In this document: positions 17,264 through 25,225 of the stretch, piece after piece
How the letters are laid out: each line of letters begins with the position of its first letter
Numbering within the stretch: the first letter of the stretch is position 1
Source of the DNA: Paenibacillus ginsengarvi
GTDB taxonomy: Bacteria > Bacillota > Bacilli > Paenibacillales > NBRC-103111
NCBI RefSeq assembly: GCF_003626695.1
Contig: NZ_RBAH01000037.1
Coordinates: 1 to 64,000 of the forward strand
Direction: 5' to 3'
Length of the DNA: 64,000 nt
Notes under the pieces: model-generated
The model's database searches: none
The model's input: the letters and a program-made list of their open reading frames with translations, nothing else
Told to the model about the DNA's origin: nothing
Translations under genes and position numbers: made by a program

Positions 17264-18255
17264 GCCTACTCGTGAGAATCGTATATTTCGACTGCTTCTC
17301 CGGCATCAGCGGAGATATGGCGCTGGCGGCACTGGTCGATGCCGGCGCCGATCAGGCGTACATAGAGCGCGAGCTGCAAAAAATCCGCATCGAGCCTTTC
17401 GGGCTGAGCTGGAAACGTGTCAACAAAAACGGCATCTCCGCCTTGAAGATGGATGTCGTGCTCGATCCGAACAAACAGCCGACCCGGCACCGGCATTATT
17501 CGGACATCGTCAAGCTGATCCGGACGTCCGGGTTTAACGAGCGGGTTCAGGCATACAGCCTGGCTATATTTGAGAAAATCGGGATCGCCGAAGGGAAAAT
17601 TCACGGCATTCCGGTCGAGAAGGTGCACTTCCACGAAGTCGGCGCTATAGACTCCATCGTTGATGTCATCGGGGTCGCACTCGCTCTCGACTCGCTTCAG
17701 GCCGAGTATATTTGCAGCTCGCCGGTGCCGCTCGGCTCTGGCATGGTACGCTGCGATCACGGCCTGTATCCGGTGCCGGCCCCGGCCACGCTGGAAATGA
17801 TGCGCGGTTTGCCGATCGCCGAGACCGATTATTCGATGGAAATGACGACTCCTACCGGCGCCGGCATTGTCGCCGCGGTAGTGAACGGCTTCTCCAAGGG
17901 GCTTCCGCCGATGGTCGTCGATACGATCGGATACGGCGCGGGAACCCGCGACCTGGCGAAACAGCCGAACGTGCTGCGTGTCGTCGTCGGTACGACCGAT
18001 TCGTATATTGCGAAATCGACGGCTATGCTGCAGCCTGCTCTGGCACACCTGCATTCGCATGATCACGACCACGATCATCACCATGATCACGATCATGACC
18101 ACCATCACGATCATGACCATCATCACGACCATGACCATCATCACGACCATCATCACGACCATAATCATGATCATGACCATCACGACCATAACCATGATCA
18201 TGACCATGAGCACGATGACGACGATGAGAGCCATGATCACCCTCACAAGCATTAA
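17260..18255 (+). CDS. larC1: Nickel insertion protein LarC, N-terminal part (LarC1), with a His/Asp-rich tail
   Basis: LarC inserts nickel into the pincer nucleotide in a CTP-dependent reaction. Here the N-terminal part (about 260 residues, beginning RIVYFDCFSGISGDM, with VHFHEVGAIDSIVDVIG and TTPTGAGIVAAV) is followed by about 70 residues composed almost only of His and Asp. The family's C-terminal domain is absent from this frame and is encoded on the other strand at 18326-18817. The GTG at 17260 overlaps larB. A GTG at 17272 matches the usual family N-terminus better. The His-rich tail probably binds nickel, as in nickel chaperones, but this is inference. Confidence 0.9.
   Translation: MSLLVRIVYFDCFSGISGDMALAALVDAGADQAYIERELQKIRIEPFGLSWKRVNKNGISALKMDVVLDPNKQPTRHRHYSDIVKLIRTSGFNERVQAYSLAIFEKIGIAEGKIHGIPVEKVHFHEVGAIDSIVDVIGVALALDSLQAEYICSSPVPLGSGMVRCDHGLYPVPAPATLEMMRGLPIAETDYSMEMTTPTGAGIVAAVVNGFSKGLPPMVVDTIGYGAGTRDLAKQPNVLRVVVGTTDSYIAKSTAMLQPALAHLHSHDHDHDHHHDHDHDHHHDHDHHHDHDHHHDHHHDHNHDHDHHDHNHDHDHEHDDDDESHDHPHKH
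18049..18228 (+). repeat. CAT/CAC-GAC codon repeats in larC1
   Basis: This stretch is made of alternating His (CAT/CAC) and Asp (GAC/GAT) codons. Tandem sub-blocks such as CATGATCACGAC recur, a pattern prone to slippage and length change. Confidence 0.85.
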
Positions 18256-18269
18256 AAAAGGAAACGGCA

Positions 18270-18315
18270 AAAGCTCTCCGAAGGCGGAAGTCCCGCTCAC
18301 ACGGAGAGTTTTTTG
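18270..18315. terminator. Bidirectional terminator between larC1 and larC2
   Basis: CTCTCCG (18274-18280) pairs with CGGAGAG (18302-18308). TTTTTTG follows on the plus strand, and a T-rich run follows on the minus strand. It separates the two convergent larC parts. Confidence 0.8.
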
Positions 18316-18325
18316 TCTATCGTCG

Positions 18326-18817
18326 TCAAGGCTGCGAGCCGCCGTCGTGGTCACCCTTGTCCGCAAAGCCCCGTCTCACTTCTTCGTATACCTGTTTCAG
18401 CGGTACGCCGTGCCTTTTGGCAATGGCCTCGCATTCCTTGAACTCCGGGGCCATCTGCACCAATTGGCCCTGATGATAGCCAAGCTTCACCGTCACCGGT
18501 CCCCAGCTCGTTTCCACCTTAGCGAATTCCCTGCCTAGCCGGTGTACGGCCGCTTTCAAATAACGCAGGCCTAGCGTAGTCGTTTCCGCAAAAATAATCG
18601 CCTCCATATCGGGAATACGCTCCTCGGCCACAAGCACATTCAACATCATTCCCGGTCTTCCCCGCTTCATAATAATCGGAATCCAATACACGTCGTTGGC
18701 TCCCGCCTCGAACAGCCGATCCATTACATAAGAAGTGTACTCCGGATTCATATCGTCGATATTGGCTTGAAGCAGCGCCATATGCTCGTCGATATGCTCG
18801 CTTTTGTGATCGAACAT
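18326..18817 (-). CDS. larC2: Nickel insertion protein LarC, C-terminal part (LarC2), on the opposite strand
   Basis: The 163-residue protein matches the C-terminal domain of LarC: LLQANIDDMNPEYTSYVMDR, VYWIPIIMKRGRPGMMLNVL, FAETTTLGLRYL and APEFKECEAIAKRHGVPLK. In Lactobacillus plantarum this domain is joined to LarC1 by a programmed frameshift, and in many other bacteria larC is one gene. Here it is a separate gene, convergent to larC1, with its own AAGGAG ribosome binding site 11 nt before the ATG at 18817. Because all core motifs are kept, I infer a functional two-subunit LarC. Confidence 0.92.
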   Translation of the reverse strand: MFDHKSEHIDEHMALLQANIDDMNPEYTSYVMDRLFEAGANDVYWIPIIMKRGRPGMMLNVLVAEERIPDMEAIIFAETTTLGLRYLKAAVHRLGREFAKVETSWGPVTVKLGYHQGQLVQMAPEFKECEAIAKRHGVPLKQVYEEVRRGFADKGDHDGGSQP

Positions 18818-18983
18818 ATTACGCGGTCTCCTTTTTTATGCTTTTTTCTCATCGTAGCAGAACTGTCTATTCGCTGTAAACGAGCAGCCGGAGCCAAGTC
18901 GGTTGCAGGAAGAATAGCGCTATGCGGGAATGCGTATCCTAAGCGCATGTACGATGTTGGCCGTGAAAGGAGGCAGTACGAAC

Positions 18984-20045
18984 TTGAAACGCGCAATCCG
19001 GTTATACCGGGCTTCTATTTTGGTTTTGTGCGGATTGCAGCTTGCTTTTCTCGCACCCGACCGAAGTATGGCCGCCGCAGCGGAGCAAGCCCCGAAGATC
19101 GAGACGAAAGACATGAAAACGATATTTGCCGAACGTAAAGCTTTGTTCGACGAGGTCAGCGGCATTACCGGCATTCCCTGGATTTATTTGGCCGCAATCG
19201 ATCAGTACGAACGGACGCTTACGATCGCCAATCCAAAAACAAGAACCCGCCAGCCGGGACTGATCGGCATCTATTACTCGGAGCTGGAGTGGGCGGGATT
19301 CGCCAACCCGAATTCAGCAGATACGAATCCGGCTTCGATCGCTTTATTCGGCGGCAAAGGCAAAGACGGCTCCGGGGACGGCGTCGCGGACCGCAATAGC
19401 GATCTCGATGCTCTTTCCACAATGGCGTCGTTTTTACTCCAATACGGCAAAGGTATAGACAATCTGAAGCTGGCGCTTTGGAACTATTACCATAATGCCC
19501 GCAGTGTGGAAAGGATCGAACAATTTATTAAAATTTATGATACTTACGGGAGAATCGATCTGCACGAGCACGCTTTTCCCCTGCCGCTCGGCGCGGAATA
19601 TTCGTACCGCAGTACCTGGGGGGCGAGCCGAGGCTGGGGGGGCCACCGCATCCACGAGGGCAGCGATATTTTTGCCGGATACGGCGTTCCGGTCCGCAGC
19701 ACCTGCTACTGTATTGTTGAGATTAAAGGCTGGAATCCTTACGGCGGCTGGCGCGTAGGGCTGCGAGACTTGAACAACGTGTACCATTACTATGCCCATC
19801 TGCAAGGCTTCGAAAAGACGCTACAGCAAGGAAACGTTGTGAAGCCGGGCCAGGTGCTCGGCTGGGTAGGCAGCTCCGGGTACGGAAAGCCCGGAACGCA
19901 AGGGAAGTTCCCGCCCCATCTGCACTTTGGCCTGTACCGGGACAACGGCAAGCGCGAATGGTCGTTCGACCCGTATCCTTACCTGAAAAAATGGGAGCGC
20001 GAGGAACGGCTTCGCAAAGAAAAAAAGAGCGGTCAGGGCGGATAA
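18984..20045 (+). CDS. lytH: Secreted M23 family metallopeptidase, LytH/YunA-like
   Basis: LytH of Bacillus subtilis is a sporulation L-Ala-D-Glu endopeptidase that shapes the spore cortex. A signal peptide (residues 1-30) is followed by a region with IPWIYLAAIDQYERT, then the M23 domain. Metal ligands appear in HRIHEGSDIF (HxxxD) and HLHFGLY, with YAHL between them. I chose TTG at 18984 because AAAGGAGG lies 10 nt upstream. An ATG at 18930 would place this site inside the gene. Its neighbours lipA/yutD and yunB are also near lytH in Bacillus, from memory. Confidence 0.85.
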   Translation: MKRAIRLYRASILVLCGLQLAFLAPDRSMAAAAEQAPKIETKDMKTIFAERKALFDEVSGITGIPWIYLAAIDQYERTLTIANPKTRTRQPGLIGIYYSELEWAGFANPNSADTNPASIALFGGKGKDGSGDGVADRNSDLDALSTMASFLLQYGKGIDNLKLALWNYYHNARSVERIEQFIKIYDTYGRIDLHEHAFPLPLGAEYSYRSTWGASRGWGGHRIHEGSDIFAGYGVPVRSTCYCIVEIKGWNPYGGWRVGLRDLNNVYHYYAHLQGFEKTLQQGNVVKPGQVLGWVGSSGYGKPGTQGKFPPHLHFGLYRDNGKREWSFDPYPYLKKWEREERLRKEKKSGQGG

Positions 20046-20072
20046 CCCGGACTGTCAGCCGAAAAATACATG

Positions 20073-20122
20073 CAAAAAAGCTTCCGGCTGCCCATCGTCA
20101 AAAACGAGGCCGGGGCTTTTTT
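20073..20122. terminator. Bidirectional terminator between lytH and yunB
   Basis: AAAAAAGCTTCCGGC pairs with GCCGGGGCTTTTTT, leaving T-runs on both strands between the convergent genes. Confidence 0.8.
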
Positions 20123-20194
20123 GCGCTTCAGCAAAATGCCTTCGCTCCGGAAGCTTGGTTCCTATCCGAAAGGCGGAGCATCCGGGCTCCGCCC

Positions 20195-20974
20195 TTACGG
20201 CCCTTTCGTCGCACCGTTTGCCTGACCTGCGGCTCCCGCATCCGCTTCCGGCTTCGTCAGATCCTGCTTGATTTGCGGAATCGCGATGCTGGCCGGCGCC
20301 GAAGTCGTCTTGCCCGTCGGATTCCCCTTGTTGTCGTAGTAATACATCGGCACATCGCCCACTACGAGCACATACGAAATCGGAATTTCCGTCTCGATTA
20401 CTTCAGGCTCCGAATCGAAAGGAATAATGATCGCGACTTCCGTCGACACTTTGATATAAACCTCAACCAAAATATTATTAATGCCCGTATCCTGCTGACG
20501 CGTGCTAAGGTCCACCTTCACCGCGCCGAGCGGGGTGAACTTGATCGGTATTTTCGGGCCGAACGAAGCGATAATCGCGCTGTCCATCGCTTGCCCGACG
20601 GGGATATGCTCGGGAATATCCTTCAGCGAGGTCAGGACGTTCTGCACCGTATTAATCGTATCCGACGTTATTTTCATATGCTCGCCGTAGTTGAGCATAA
20701 AGCCGGTTATTTTTCCGTTTTTGTCCGTACGCCAGTCGATCAGCCTGTCGAAGCTTTGCGATCTTGAGATTTGTTCGGTTATCGCCGAATTGATCGCTTG
20801 CGTGGCGATCTGCTTCACCCGCAGCATGGCGACATGCTGGAGCGCGGGACGCAAATTTTTCTCGAGAAAAATAAACGATTGCAGCGAAAACAAAAAAAAG
20901 ATAAGCATCGCGATAAAAAAAGCTCTTCTTCTCCCCTTCTTGGCCGGCCGGCTCCGCCATCCGCGTCGCAGCAT
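20195..20974 (-). CDS. yunB: Sporulation protein YunB
   Basis: YunB is a mother-cell sporulation protein of unknown biochemical role. After a basic N-terminus there is one membrane segment (AFFIAMLIFFLFSLQSFIFL). Then follow AINSAITEQI, the segment HIPVGQAMDSAIIASFGPKIPI and EVYIKVSTEVAIIIPF, which are typical of the family. The start at 20974 (about 259 residues, close to the Bacillus length) has GGGGGA 8 nt upstream. A reading to 21148 would add 58 basic residues. The last 30 residues are Ala/Gly/Pro-rich and not conserved. Confidence 0.88.
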   Translation of the reverse strand: MLRRGWRSRPAKKGRRRAFFIAMLIFFLFSLQSFIFLEKNLRPALQHVAMLRVKQIATQAINSAITEQISRSQSFDRLIDWRTDKNGKITGFMLNYGEHMKITSDTINTVQNVLTSLKDIPEHIPVGQAMDSAIIASFGPKIPIKFTPLGAVKVDLSTRQQDTGINNILVEVYIKVSTEVAIIIPFDSEPEVIETEIPISYVLVVGDVPMYYYDNKGNPTGKTTSAPASIAIPQIKQDLTKPEADAGAAGQANGATKGP

Positions 20975-21334
20975 GCAGCGCTTCCCCCGATCCGTTAAGC
21001 TCACAGTCCGTCCATTCAGCTTATGCGCCAGTCCTGCTAAATAACCCCACAAAGTGGAGCCTAGGCTTCGAAGCTTACTCCAAATACTTTGCGGGGAGCC
21101 CCGAAACTTATAGCAAAAAAGACGAACCCGGTCCGGTCCTGCACGCACTGGCCCCCGAACAGTTTAGCTGTGAGATATGTTTAATTCGGGGCGGCAAGCT
21201 GCATATTTCGTTTTTGGATTTGTCCGAAATGGAGTACAATGGGAGAAGACGACTTGGGCGACATTCCGAAAGCGTGCAACAATAAGGCGTTCCATTCGGA
21301 GACCGCCCTCCATTCCGAAAATCATAGGGGTTGA

Positions 21335-22594
21335 ATGTTTTACATGAAACGAAATACGCGATATATGGCGACCGTATCGCTTGGGGTCATGGCGGCCGGA
21401 TTTCTCGTTACGCTTCCGTTTGATTCCATCCCGTGGGTCCGTTTTGTGCGCAGCGGCTTCGAAGCCGGACTTGTCGGCGGCTTGGCCGACTGGTTCGCCG
21501 TTACTGCGCTGTTCCGGCATCCGCTCGGATTGCCGATTCCCCACACGGCGATTCTTCCGAACAATCGGGACAAAGTGACGAAGGCGCTCGTTTCCACCGT
21601 TCAGAACGAGCTGCTCAGCAAGGAAAGCATTCGCGACAAAATCAAACAGTTCGCGATCGTAACCAAGCTGCTGGACGGGGCCGAGTCGCATCTTCGCACG
21701 GAATCCGGAGCGAAGGCGATCGTGGACATAAGCGACTACGTCGTCCGTTCGCTGCCGTGGGAGCAGCTTGCTCCCGTGCTGGAGCGGGAAATTCGCCGCC
21801 GTCTGGACGACGTCGATTTGTCCAATCTCGCTTCCGGGCTCGCCCAGTACGGATTCGCCCAAAACTGGGACGGCAAAGCGCTCGACTTCGTGCTCGATTT
21901 TGCCGAGGACTACATCAACCGGGAATCCACCGTCCGGCAAATGGGCGCTATGGCGTCCGCCGCAATCGGCAATATTCAGGCCGGCGGGCTTATGTCGTTT
22001 GCGCTTAATGCCTTCGCCGGCTTTATGAGCGAGGAGCGGCTCGGAGAGACGATCCGCGGGCTGCTGCAGGCGCAAATATGGGAGCTGCGCAGCGAGCACA
22101 GCCGTACTCGCATCGGTATAACGGAAACGCTGCGCGACAAGCTGGGGGCACTGCTGGAGCGTCCGGAAACGAAGGCTGCCCTGGATGCCTGGAAGGGCGA
22201 TATGACGGAGCGAATGCGCTTGCCCGAGACGCTGGGAGCATTTCTGGAGCAGACGCGCGACAGACTGCTCGCCTACATCCATACAGAGGACTATCCGACC
22301 CGGATCGCTCTTCCGATCATCCAACAGGCGATCGGCCGCCTTCGTTCGGACGAGCAGAAGATCGAGCAGATTGAAACCTTTGTTCAGATCAAGCTGGCCG
22401 AATGGATCGAGCACAACCACCATAAAATCGGCGGCTTGATCGAAGAAAACATTAACAAATACGACAATGAAACACTTATCGCGTTAATTGAGGACAAAAT
22501 CGGTTCCGATCTGCAGTGGATTCGCGTCAACGGTGCGATCTGCGGGTTTATGATCGGGATCGTGCTGGCCGGAATTCGTCTTGTTGCCGGCTGA
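21335..22594 (+). CDS. DUF445 family membrane protein
   Basis: The 419-residue protein matches DUF445: an N-terminal membrane segment, then VGGLADWFAVTALFRHPLGLPIPHTAILPNN, an unmistakable family signature, and a long helical region ending in a second C-terminal membrane segment (GAICGFMIGIVLAGIRLV). The function is unknown. Either ATG at 21335 or 21344 may be used after AGGGG. A weak hairpin with TTTTTT at about 22604-22636 may end the transcript. Confidence 0.9.
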   Translation: MFYMKRNTRYMATVSLGVMAAGFLVTLPFDSIPWVRFVRSGFEAGLVGGLADWFAVTALFRHPLGLPIPHTAILPNNRDKVTKALVSTVQNELLSKESIRDKIKQFAIVTKLLDGAESHLRTESGAKAIVDISDYVVRSLPWEQLAPVLEREIRRRLDDVDLSNLASGLAQYGFAQNWDGKALDFVLDFAEDYINRESTVRQMGAMASAAIGNIQAGGLMSFALNAFAGFMSEERLGETIRGLLQAQIWELRSEHSRTRIGITETLRDKLGALLERPETKAALDAWKGDMTERMRLPETLGAFLEQTRDRLLAYIHTEDYPTRIALPIIQQAIGRLRSDEQKIEQIETFVQIKLAEWIEHNHHKIGGLIEENINKYDNETLIALIEDKIGSDLQWIRVNGAICGFMIGIVLAGIRLVAG

Positions 22595-22856
22595 TCGGGG
22601 GCTGTTCGGATGATATCGAATCCGGACGGCTTTTTTGGTTGTTTGGAAACGGGGAGTAGACAAGATTTACACCTGATCATAAGCCATTAGTCTTATACAT
22701 TCAGGATGATTTCCATGGAAATTTGTCAAATGTTATTCATTCATAGTCCCGCAACCGCCTTTTGAGTTAAATAATGGTAGAACATTAGCGAAATTTGTTA
22801 TATACTCATACTGCATCTGTTCATATTTAGTTCATAATTACTAGGAGTGTGTAAAG
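22595..22856 (+). other. Intergenic region without a visible gene
   Basis: Apart from a weak terminator at the left end, this AT-rich 262-nt stretch shows no gene on either strand. It presumably holds the promoter of the secreted protein gene at 22857. A -10-like TATACT occurs near 22800. Confidence 0.4.
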
Positions 22857-23618
22857 ATGAAGAAAGCGGTCAAACACGTACTATCGGCATTCCTGCTCGT
22901 ATGCTCCCTGTTTGTATTCTCATCACTAGCTTTCGCCGATGCGGCTCTCGACTTCGAGATCACGTCGGTCGGCTATGAGAACGGGGTGTTGACGGCAAAC
23001 GGCAAGTTCACGAACACCGGCGACAAAGCGATCGAGAAAGTTAACAAAGTGGACGTCAAAATCTTTTTGTACAACGATGCCGGCGATTCCAAACAGGTAG
23101 CCGACCATTATTTCACCGATTTGGCGCTCCCGCTTGCGCCAGGTCAATCGATGGACTACACGCTTGAATTCCCGGACGTGGCCGAATACGTAGACGCTAC
23201 GAAGTGGAGCGCCGAAGAAGGCGATTGGGAGTTCATCTACATCGAGGAAGCCGCTCCGGCAGCGGAAGCCCCGGCTGTGGAAACACCCGCAGCAGCAGAG
23301 GAAGCTCCAGCCGCACTCGATTTCGTCATTACAAGCGTCGCTTACGAGAACGGCAAGCTGACAGCCATCGGCAAGTTCACCAACACCGGCGGCAAAAATA
23401 TCGAGAAAGCCGACAGCGTAAATGTGAAAATTACGCTGCACAACGATGCCGGCGATTCGAAGCAAGTCGCCGACCACGTGTTTACCGATTTGACCCTTCA
23501 TCTGAAGCCAGGCGAGGAAATGGAATATTCGCTCGAATTTACCGACGTTCCCGAATATACGGACGCCAAGCAGTGGAGCGCGGAAGAATCGGACTGGGTG
23601 TTTACATACTTCGAGTAA
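22857..23618 (+). CDS. Secreted protein with two FxLYD/SLAP-like repeats
   Basis: A signal peptide (residues 1-28, ending SSLAFA) is followed by two copies of a domain of about 100 residues (30-130 and 157-253), joined by an Ala/Pro/Glu linker. Each repeat has a FTNTGxKxIEKxxxVxVKI pattern, an NDAGDSKQVADH segment and a PGxxMxYxLEFxDVxEY pattern. The fold resembles FxLYD or SLAP extracellular modules. It lacks a sortase or membrane anchor and is probably released or wall-associated. It is unlike any enzyme, and its function is not known. Confidence 0.8.
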   Translation: MKKAVKHVLSAFLLVCSLFVFSSLAFADAALDFEITSVGYENGVLTANGKFTNTGDKAIEKVNKVDVKIFLYNDAGDSKQVADHYFTDLALPLAPGQSMDYTLEFPDVAEYVDATKWSAEEGDWEFIYIEEAAPAAEAPAVETPAAAEEAPAALDFVITSVAYENGKLTAIGKFTNTGGKNIEKADSVNVKITLHNDAGDSKQVADHVFTDLTLHLKPGEEMEYSLEFTDVPEYTDAKQWSAEESDWVFTYFE

Positions 23619-23682
23619 TCGTATAGATTGCCTACAGCCATGCCGTCCGGTATTCCGGGCGGCATTTCGCTATGCGGCTACG

Positions 23683-23718
23683 CAAAAAAGGCAGCCGGGC
23701 TTCTCCCCGACTGCCGCT
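23683..23718 (-). terminator. Terminator after yceI
   Basis: GGCAGCCGGG pairs with CCCGACTGCC. On the minus strand TTTTTTGCG follows the stem. Confidence 0.85.
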
Positions 23719-23730
23719 ATCTTTATCCGA

Positions 23731-24264
23731 TTACGCTTGTTTCGCGCCTTCGATTTCGAGCGAAATTTTGATTTCGTCGCCGATCAGCACGCCGCCGGCT
23801 TCCAGTACGGCATTGTAAGTCAAACCGAAATCGCTGCGTTTGATTTTGCCTTTGCCGCTGAAGCCCGCTTTTTCATTGCCCCAAGGATCTTTACCTGCGC
23901 CTTCGAAAGTAACCTGGAACGTCTCCGAACGAGTTACGCCGTGAATCGTCACATCGCCGGTTACGTCGTATTCCCCGTCGCCCGTTGCTTTAACGCCGGT
24001 CGATTTGAATTGGATCTTCGGGTATTTCTCCGCATCGAAGAAGTCGGCCGAACGCAAGTGTGCGTCGCGATCTTTATTGCGCGTATCGATGCTGTCCACG
24101 TCGATATTGAATTCGATCTCGGCCGTAGTCAGGTCTTCCGGATCGGCGTTAATCGAAGCTTCGAACGAATGAAACGATCCTTTTACATTTGCAATCATCA
24201 TGTGTTTAACGGAAAAATCGATACCGCTGTGTGTCGGGTCAACTGCCCAAATCGTCTTTGCCAT
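23731..24264 (-). CDS. yceI: YceI family lipocalin-like protein
   Basis: The 177-residue product is a typical YceI protein: WAVDPTHSGIDFSVKHMMIANVKGSF, RNKDRDAHLRSADFFDAEKYP, and VTGDVTIHGVTR. YceI proteins form a beta-barrel that binds isoprenoid-like lipids such as polyprenyl chains. There is no signal peptide, so this one is cytoplasmic. It is transcribed divergently from an HxlR regulator and shares its control region. Confidence 0.93.
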   Translation of the reverse strand: MAKTIWAVDPTHSGIDFSVKHMMIANVKGSFHSFEASINADPEDLTTAEIEFNIDVDSIDTRNKDRDAHLRSADFFDAEKYPKIQFKSTGVKATGDGEYDVTGDVTIHGVTRSETFQVTFEGAGKDPWGNEKAGFSGKGKIKRSDFGLTYNAVLEAGGVLIGDEIKISLEIEGAKQA

Positions 24265-24304
24265 GGTTTTGTTCCTCCCTATTTTAACTTACTAATTATT
24301 ATTT

Positions 24305-24320
24305 ACTTACGTTTAGTAAC
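24305..24320. promoter_or_regulatory. Predicted HxlR operator 1 (yceI side)
   Basis: ACTTACGTTTAGTAAC is nearly the exact reverse complement of the site at 24380-24395. It lies just after the predicted yceI transcript start, where binding would block transcription. Confidence 0.7.
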
Positions 24321-24329
24321 GATAATCTT

Positions 24330-24359
24330 ATTGTAGACGATTCGCTTCCGGTTGTCAAT
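24330..24359 (-). promoter_or_regulatory. Promoter of yceI
   Basis: On the minus strand TTGACA (24359-24354) and TACAAT (24335-24330) are separated by 18 nt or 17 nt depending on the box edges. This is a near-consensus sigma A promoter. Confidence 0.75.
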
Positions 24360-24377
24360 CTTAAAATTGAGATTACT

Positions 24378-24406
24378 TTGTTACTTTTCGTAAGTTAGTG
24401 TATAAT
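24378..24406 (+). promoter_or_regulatory. Promoter of the HxlR gene with operator 2
   Basis: TTGTTA (24378-24383) and TATAAT (24401-24406) are 17 nt apart. Operator 2, GTTACTTTTCGTAAGT at 24380-24395, covers the -35 box and spacer, which predicts autorepression. Confidence 0.75.
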
Positions 24407-24449
24407 AGTAATATCTTTATGTCAAGACTATTGAAAAGGGGTGGCAGCC

Positions 24450-24794
24450 GTGAAACCACATTCCGTATTATGTCCCCGATTCGAAAAAGGAATGAATCTC
24501 GTCAACAAGCGCTGGACCGCGCTTATCGTCCACCAGCTGTTGAACGGACCGGTTCGCTTCTGCGCGATCGAAGCCGCAATACCGATCAGTGCAAGACTGC
24601 TCTCGGAGCGGCTCAAAGAAATGGAAAACGAAGGCATCGTCCGCCGGGACGTTTATCCGGAAACGCCCGTTCGCATCGAATATTCGCTAACGGACAAAGG
24701 GCGTGCCCTGGAGCCCGTCATTCGGGCCATCGAACAATGGTCGTACCGCTGGATCGATGTGGAAAAGGACAACCCTGATGCCCCCCGCGACTAG
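24450..24794 (+). CDS. HxlR family transcriptional regulator
   Basis: This winged-helix protein of 114 residues has the HxlR signature: CPRFEKGMNLVNKRWTALIV, LSERLKEMENEGIVRRDVYPE and VRIEYSLTDKG. The single N-terminal cysteine (C8) is where YodB and HypR sense electrophiles, so redox or quinone sensing is possible but not shown. The start is GTG at 24450, with AAAAGGGG 8 nt before it. It is divergent from yceI, and two matching operators lie between them. Confidence 0.9.
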   Translation: MKPHSVLCPRFEKGMNLVNKRWTALIVHQLLNGPVRFCAIEAAIPISARLLSERLKEMENEGIVRRDVYPETPVRIEYSLTDKGRALEPVIRAIEQWSYRWIDVEKDNPDAPRD

Positions 24795-24921
24795 ACTCGA
24801 CCCGCGACGGGAAACGGTCGGTAGCAAAGTGGCTGGCATGAAAGCCCGCCGATTGGATGGTTACACATCTCCGGTTCCCTGCTAGTCTAAACATATCCAA
24901 ACGATAAAAGAAGGTGACTAT

Positions 24922-25122
24922 ATGGTTGTATATGCATCCATCATCATCCTTTTGGTTATTTTGTCCGGCGTGTTCACGGTCATGATCGGCAATTCCAAAA
25001 CGAACCGGGAAGGCAATCCCAATTACGATCAGCGAACGGGAGGCAATATCGTTCGTCTGACTACGTTATACGTCATCGCCGGCATTATCGGCGTAGCGGT
25101 TATGATTTATATGATTTTTTAA
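24922..25122 (+). CDS. Small two-segment membrane protein
   Basis: The 66-residue product has a membrane segment at each end (VYASIIILLVILSGVFTVMI and YVIAGIIGVAVMIYMIF) joined by a polar loop rich in Asn, Arg and Gly. GAAGGTG precedes the ATG, and a strong terminator follows. I do not recognise a named family. Confidence 0.75.
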   Translation: MVVYASIIILLVILSGVFTVMIGNSKTNREGNPNYDQRTGGNIVRLTTLYVIAGIIGVAVMIYMIF

Positions 25123-25163
25123 CTTCGCCTGCCCGGTTAATCGGCAGTCTAACGTTTTAACCC

Positions 25164-25213
25164 AAAAAAGCTTTCGGAGGTCCCGTACGGACGGGCATCC
25201 AAAAGCTTTTTTT
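25164..25213. terminator. Bidirectional terminator
   Basis: AAAAAAGCTTT and AAAGCTTTTTTT bracket an inner stem GGTCCCGT / ACGGGC. It separates the small membrane protein gene from the convergent LLM oxidoreductase gene. Confidence 0.85.
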
Positions 25214-25225
25214 CGTGACTCTGCT

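Noticed and set aside
17266..18366. Minus-strand open frame with a long Met/Val/Ile stretch resembling membrane segments
   Set aside because: The stretch is the complement of the His/Asp codon repeats of larC1. No ribosome binding site or family match is present.
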